Shown one piece after another: positions 60,480 to 64,000 of a stretch of 64,000 nucleotides of DNA (positions are counted from its first letter, which is position 1; every line of letters starts with the position of its first letter). This stretch comes from Macrothele yani (lineage: Eukaryota > Arthropoda > Arachnida > Araneae > Macrothelidae), in contig CM077007.1 in assembly GCA_039090855.1 (NCBI GenBank), positions 16,417,515-16,481,514 on the forward strand, in the 5' to 3' direction. The notes under the pieces are model-generated. The model did not search any database, had not been told where the DNA came from, and was given only the letters and a program-made list of their open reading frames with translations. Both the position numbers and the translations under genes were made by a program.

Positions 60480-62300
60480 AACCGGTATGGGAAGCAATAG
60501 TATCTGACAGAAGAAAGAAGTTTTTCAATCAGGTTTTCAATCCCGCAGATACTGCTGTAAACGGAATCATCAACTTGCGCCCTCTGTTTGCATACTTGTT
60601 GGTTAAGAAAAATTTGAACTTATATGAGAAACATTTCGCAGCGGAAATGCTCTCCAACAAAAAAGGAATTCTTCAAATCGGATTCTTCGAAGCAGAGATA
60701 TGGACAAATGTAATATATGCATCAATGCCAACTGGCGGGACAACCATGCATTATTTTAGGAAGAAAGTATTCTCGAAAGGTTTTTCGATGTAAGCAGTAT
60801 CTGTCCAAGAAAAAAAAAAACTCGTTGGGTTTCAGGAGCTCAGATTTCGCTGTAAGTACACCAGAAGCAGAAATTAACACTTATGCCCCCTGGTGGCTAA
60901 ACCCATTCTTTACCAAATATTAGAAATTATATGAAAAGCATTTTCCATCAGGAGCTGTATGCAATACAAGAAGAATTTTTCAAATCGGAGTTTTAGAAGC
61001 AGAACTATCAAGGAAAACACAATTTACCATTGCGCCCTCTGGCGGAAAGTCTACGATTTACTTGAAAATTTTTGAATTTATATGGAAAATATTTCGCATA
61101 GGAAACACTATCCGACAAAGAAAGATTTTTTCAAATCGGACACCTAGAAGGAGAGATATTGACAAAAATAAGATATATATCTACGCCCCTGGCGTAGAAA
61201 CCATGCATTATTTTGAGAAGAAAATATTCCTAAAAGATTTTTCGACGTGAGGAGTAGTAGTAGTCCACAAACGATATTTTTTTTAAATTGAGATTTTAGA
61301 AGCTCAGATTTTTGTGCAAATACATCAGAAGCGGAAATTAAGACTTACGCCCCCTGGTGGCCATATCATTTTTTACCAAAAATTAGAAATTACATGCAAA
61401 GGATTTCCCATCAGGAGCTGTATCCCCTGCAGAAAGAATTTCTCAAATCGGAGTTTTAGAAGCAGAGACATCGGAGGAAACGCAGTTTACTTTTACGCTC
61501 CCTATCGCAAAGTCAATGAATTACTTGAAAATTTTGAAATTATATGAAACACATATCACACAGGAAACTCGATCCAATAAAGAAAAAAATTTTCAAATAG
61601 GAGCAGAGATATTACAAAAGATATGGATCTACTCCCCCTGGCAGAGAAACCATGCAATATTTAAAGAAGAAAATATCCCGAAAAGGTTTACAGATGCGAC
61701 TGGTACCAGTCCACGAACAATTTTTTCAATCGAGATTTTAGTAGCTCAGATTTTATATCAAATGCATCAGAAGAAAAAGTTAACACTTACGCCCCCTGGT
61801 GGCCAAAATATTCTTTACCAAAAATTAGAAATTATATGCAGAAGATTTTCCTTCGAGGGCTGTATCCGCTGAAGAAATGTTTTTTTTTTTTTTTTAAATC
61901 GTAGTTTTAGAAGAAGAGATATCGGGATAAACGTAATTTACTTTTATGCCCCCTAGCGGAAAATCTATGCGTAACTTGAAAAAGTAACTATACCTAAAAT
62001 ACTCTTCGACATAAATGAAATCGAAAGATAAAATAATTTTTTCAGTCGGATGTTTAAAAGCAAATATGTGGAATAAAAATATATTTTGAATCCGATATCA
62101 TCAGCATTTACGCCCTCTAGTGGCGAAACTGTACATCGTAAAAAACCGAAATAAAGGATCATCATTCGCATATTTCAAGCTTCCCAATGCAAAAAGAATT
62201 TCTCAAATCGGACTAATAGTTGCAGAGATATCGTGTCTACAGACGGACGGACAAACCGATAACATAAGCACGATCTTTTTTTACAAAAGACATGCTAAAA
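60480..62300 (+). repeat. higher-order tandem array with a CTCF-like motif in every module
   Basis: Eleven modules of about 152 bp are ordered C-ABC-ABC-ABC-D, giving a ~453-bp higher-order unit. The GC-rich motif lies at 60577, 60728, 60884, 61031, 61183, 61348, 61495, 61631, 61790, 61947 and 62111. The best copies read CGCCCCCTGGTGGCC, the reverse complement of the CTCF core. Type A is followed by AACCATGCATTATTT, type B by ATWYTTTACCAAAAATTAGA and type C by ATTTGAACTTATATGA-like text. D is the terminal module, ending in GACGGACGGACAAACC (about 62238). The other array end is at 1-735. No coding meaning is seen in the short frames across it. Confidence 0.92.
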
Positions 62301-63205
62301 AGGTGATACCTACTATTTCACTTTGCATTACCGTAAATTAATTTATTTATGGTCTTCAACATACTATTTTTGGTTTCGAAATGCATTATCACTTCAATTT
62401 ATGCCTACTAAGATTTTTTTTTTATTTCATGCATGCATCCATATCACTAATCTGTTCCTTGAAATTCAGAGGTTAGCCCTTCAAGAAAAGCAAATCTGCC
62501 AGACTGGAATTCAAAACTGATGGTACACTAGATTTGAATTACAGGTTATGTATCAAAAACCTCCATTCACAGCGATCGCGACACGCGATGCGAGCTTCAC
62601 TGAGATTTATCACATGTCTTGCACAAGACCTTTTGTATTTCATACTCATTATCTTTTTCTCATGCAGACATTTCTGAATCTGGTCCTACTATGATTTGCT
62701 TGGCCTTCATCTACCTTTTTTATTCTTACCACTTGGGAAGAATAAATAAATTCACCACGGATATCACCACTCATTCTTTCAACATGGCCAAACCATCTCA
62801 GTCTCCACCTTACTAAAATTTTGAATCACATTACACAGCTTTGTTCCACACGTGATCAAAATTTATCTTGTCGCAAACTCCCGTAAGTAGCGCATTTCTC
62901 CAGCTCGCAATCATCTCGTGTGTCATTTCTGCAGTACTCAGGTTTCACTGCCACACATCAGAGTAGGAACAATTACACTTTCATGCACAGACATTTGGAA
63001 CTTTTTTGAGAACTCATCATTCCTGTGAAGTTCCCCTAAAGCAGCAATGACTTTCAAAGATGAATTCACTCGCCTACTAATATCACCATCTAATATGTTT
63101 TCTCCATCAAACATGCTTCCTAAACGTAAAAATTCATTTACCTGACCTTCCTCCGTAAAGTGCAGAGATATCGGAGGAATACAGCACATGTTTGGAACAT
63201 GATGA

Positions 63206-63400
63206 TACCCATCCATGACCAGCCCGATCGAACATGTTTGGGACATGATGGGACGCCACCCTCTCCCATGCCAGATGGTGTCCCACAATTTGGACACCAT
63301 CTGGCATGCTATACCTCAGAACAGTATCTGTGAGCTGCATGTGTCTATGACACTCCGGGTAGGCTCTTGTGTCCGAGCCAGAGGTGGCAGTACAACGTAT
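63206..63400 (+). pseudogene. Tc1 transposase C-terminal fragment
   Basis: The plus strand reads MTSPIEHVWDMMGRHPLP, with the catalytic Glu of the DDE triad, and later LDTIWHAIPQNSICELHVS followed by VRARGGSTTY, the usual C-terminal end. Between them is a 17-bp-arm palindrome (63267-63308). No termini were found. Confidence 0.75.
63267..63308. repeat. perfect inverted repeat, 17-bp arms
   Basis: CATGCCAGATGGTGTCC (63267-63283) and GGACACCATCTGGCATG (63292-63308) pair without mismatch around an 8-bp loop. The arms are duplicated Tc1 coding text, so this is another snap-back within a transposon. Confidence 0.93.
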
Positions 63401-63721
63401 TCATTTGCTCCACTAGTATGGCAATTTTATCCGAATAAATGTCCCAACAGCTCTGCAACTGCAATAATTTCCGTTCTTATACATATAAAATGCACATGCG
63501 AATTTTTTTCACGATTCCTTCTGGCGCATTTTTTTGTACAAAGTGTGTACATTAAACAGCCCCGGTGCCATTACGCAACCTTGTCTGACTCCTGCACCAA
63601 CACAAAACCATTTCAACAAAACACAATTCACTCGTATACATGTACTCTACTACCAGCATACGTAGATTTCACACTTTTAAGCAGATTCCTAGTTATACCA
63701 CAGCTATTCAAGCCCTTACAC

Positions 63722-63959
63722 GCCGCCCCGGTGGCGCAGTGATCGAAGCGATAGCCTCTGATCATTCGTCCGACAGGGGTCCGGGTTCGAATCCCGGTGA
63801 GGCATGGATGTTGTGTTTGTCTTACGGCACTGGCTCTTTCCCTTACCTGGAACCAGTGACCCTAAATTAGGGACGGGCGACTACTTATAGCCCATTGAGT
63901 TGCTCACGGTGGTCATTAAACCTCCAATCAAAAAAAAAAAAAAAAAAAAAAAGGAAGAA
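63722..63959 (+). mobile_element. young full-length SINE family 1 with poly(A) and 12-bp target duplication
   Basis: This copy is the reference for the family in this window. The head begins GCCGCCCCGGTGGCGCAGTG (A box), and the B box is a perfect GGTTCGAATCC (about 63784-63794). The body has ATGGATGTTGTGTTTGTCTT, GGCACTGGCTCTTTCCCTTA and CTTATAGCCCATTGAGTTGC. The end CGGTGGTCATTAAACCTCCA runs into an A-rich tail with about 23 consecutive A. AAGCCCTTACAC at 63710-63721 and 63960-63971 is the target duplication. It has landed in the LINE fragment and looks recent. A partner LINE with the same 3' end was not seen here. Confidence 0.95.
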
Positions 63960-64000
63960 AAGCCCTTACACAGAAGCATGCTGTTTGCTTGCTCATAAAA

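Larger units (their letters stand above)
62415..63710 (-). pseudogene. RTE-like LINE fragment with a Tc1 scrap inside
   Basis: Minus-strand text from the right: AGVRQGCVMAPGLFNVY (about 63545-63600), a reverse transcriptase motif after the palm; FLRLGSMFDGENILDGDISR (about 63080-63140), then RRVNSSLKVIAALGE; ESVIVPTLMCGSET (about 62940-62980); and the 3' tail and UTR down to 62415, collinear with 16736-17290. Between the first and second blocks (about 63170-63400) sits unrelated Tc1 transposase sequence on the plus strand. The catalytic YADD region is missing. It is dead and rearranged. Confidence 0.8.

Noticed and set aside
60476..61872. Several plus-strand frames of 60-118 codons with similar peptides (for example MHYFRKKVFSKGF)
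   Set aside because: They are translations of tandem repeat modules. Frames are interrupted at different points in each module, and the conserved parts at DNA level are the motif blocks rather than codons.

Overview
The window looks like non-coding, transposon-saturated DNA from an animal genome. It is AT-rich and has no operons, no ribosomal or protein-coding host gene I can recognise, and no long intact ORF except one transposase. The mix is many Tc1-like and mariner transposons with TA target duplications, RTE-like LINEs, a Penelope-like element with GIY-YIG domain, Helitron-type PIF1 helicase debris, tRNA-headed SINEs, a solo LTR and miniature LTR elements. This suggests an arthropod, plausibly a chelicerate such as a spider. 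The lineage is an inference, not something a marker gene here proves.

Layout. 1-735 is one end of a CTCF-motif-bearing repeat array whose longer relative lies at 60480-62300. 730-3600 holds nothing I can name. 3.6-5.7 kb is a LINE fragment split by an intact Tc1-like transposon (4168-5573). 6.1-8.7 kb holds three broken DNA transposons and a 30-bp minisatellite. 8.9-9.4 kb is Helitron-helicase debris. 10.8-12.7 kb is a decayed mariner carrying a SINE and a ~140-bp tandem array. 13.6-14.06 kb is a miniature LTR element whose LTRs contain tRNA-like sequences. 14.5-22.7 kb alternates SINEs, a LINE 3' end and two Tc1 copies. 22.75-25.13 kb has two satellites (50-bp and 77-bp periods). 26.3-29.4 kb is a LINE with a 161-bp palindrome in its coding region. 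29.8-32.0 kb is an 88-bp tandem repeat split by a 1.88-kb solo LTR with its own 54-bp minisatellite. 33.0-34.1 kb is the Penelope-like element and 34.5-35.8 kb a mariner. 36.8-37.8 kb is a SINE-in-MITE-in-SINE nest. 39.8-41.4 kb is a Tc1 with a minisatellite in its DNA-binding region. 41.8-44.2 kb is a large fold-back element with a Tc1 inserted in one arm. 45.1-48.2 kb is two abutting Tc1 copies, the first split by a second miniature LTR element. 48.7-49.4 kb is a 324-bp tandem repeat with a tRNA-like core. 51.0-53.15 kb is a mariner split by a polyadenylated retro-insert. 53.62-54.21 kb is the cleanest miniature LTR element. 55.65-57.05 and 57.69-58.92 kb are Tc1 copies. 62.4-63.7 kb is a LINE fragment, and 63.72-63.96 kb a young full-length SINE.

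Nothing here works together as a pathway. The biology is the elements and how they nest. The three observations I rate highest are: (1) a TRIM-like retroelement family (three copies) with tRNA-type pol III promoter boxes and a 72-73 nt tRNA-like fold inside each LTR; (2) a three-part higher-order repeat in which every ~152-bp module carries a CTCF-like motif; and (3) repeated conversion of transposon coding sequence into palindromes and minisatellites.
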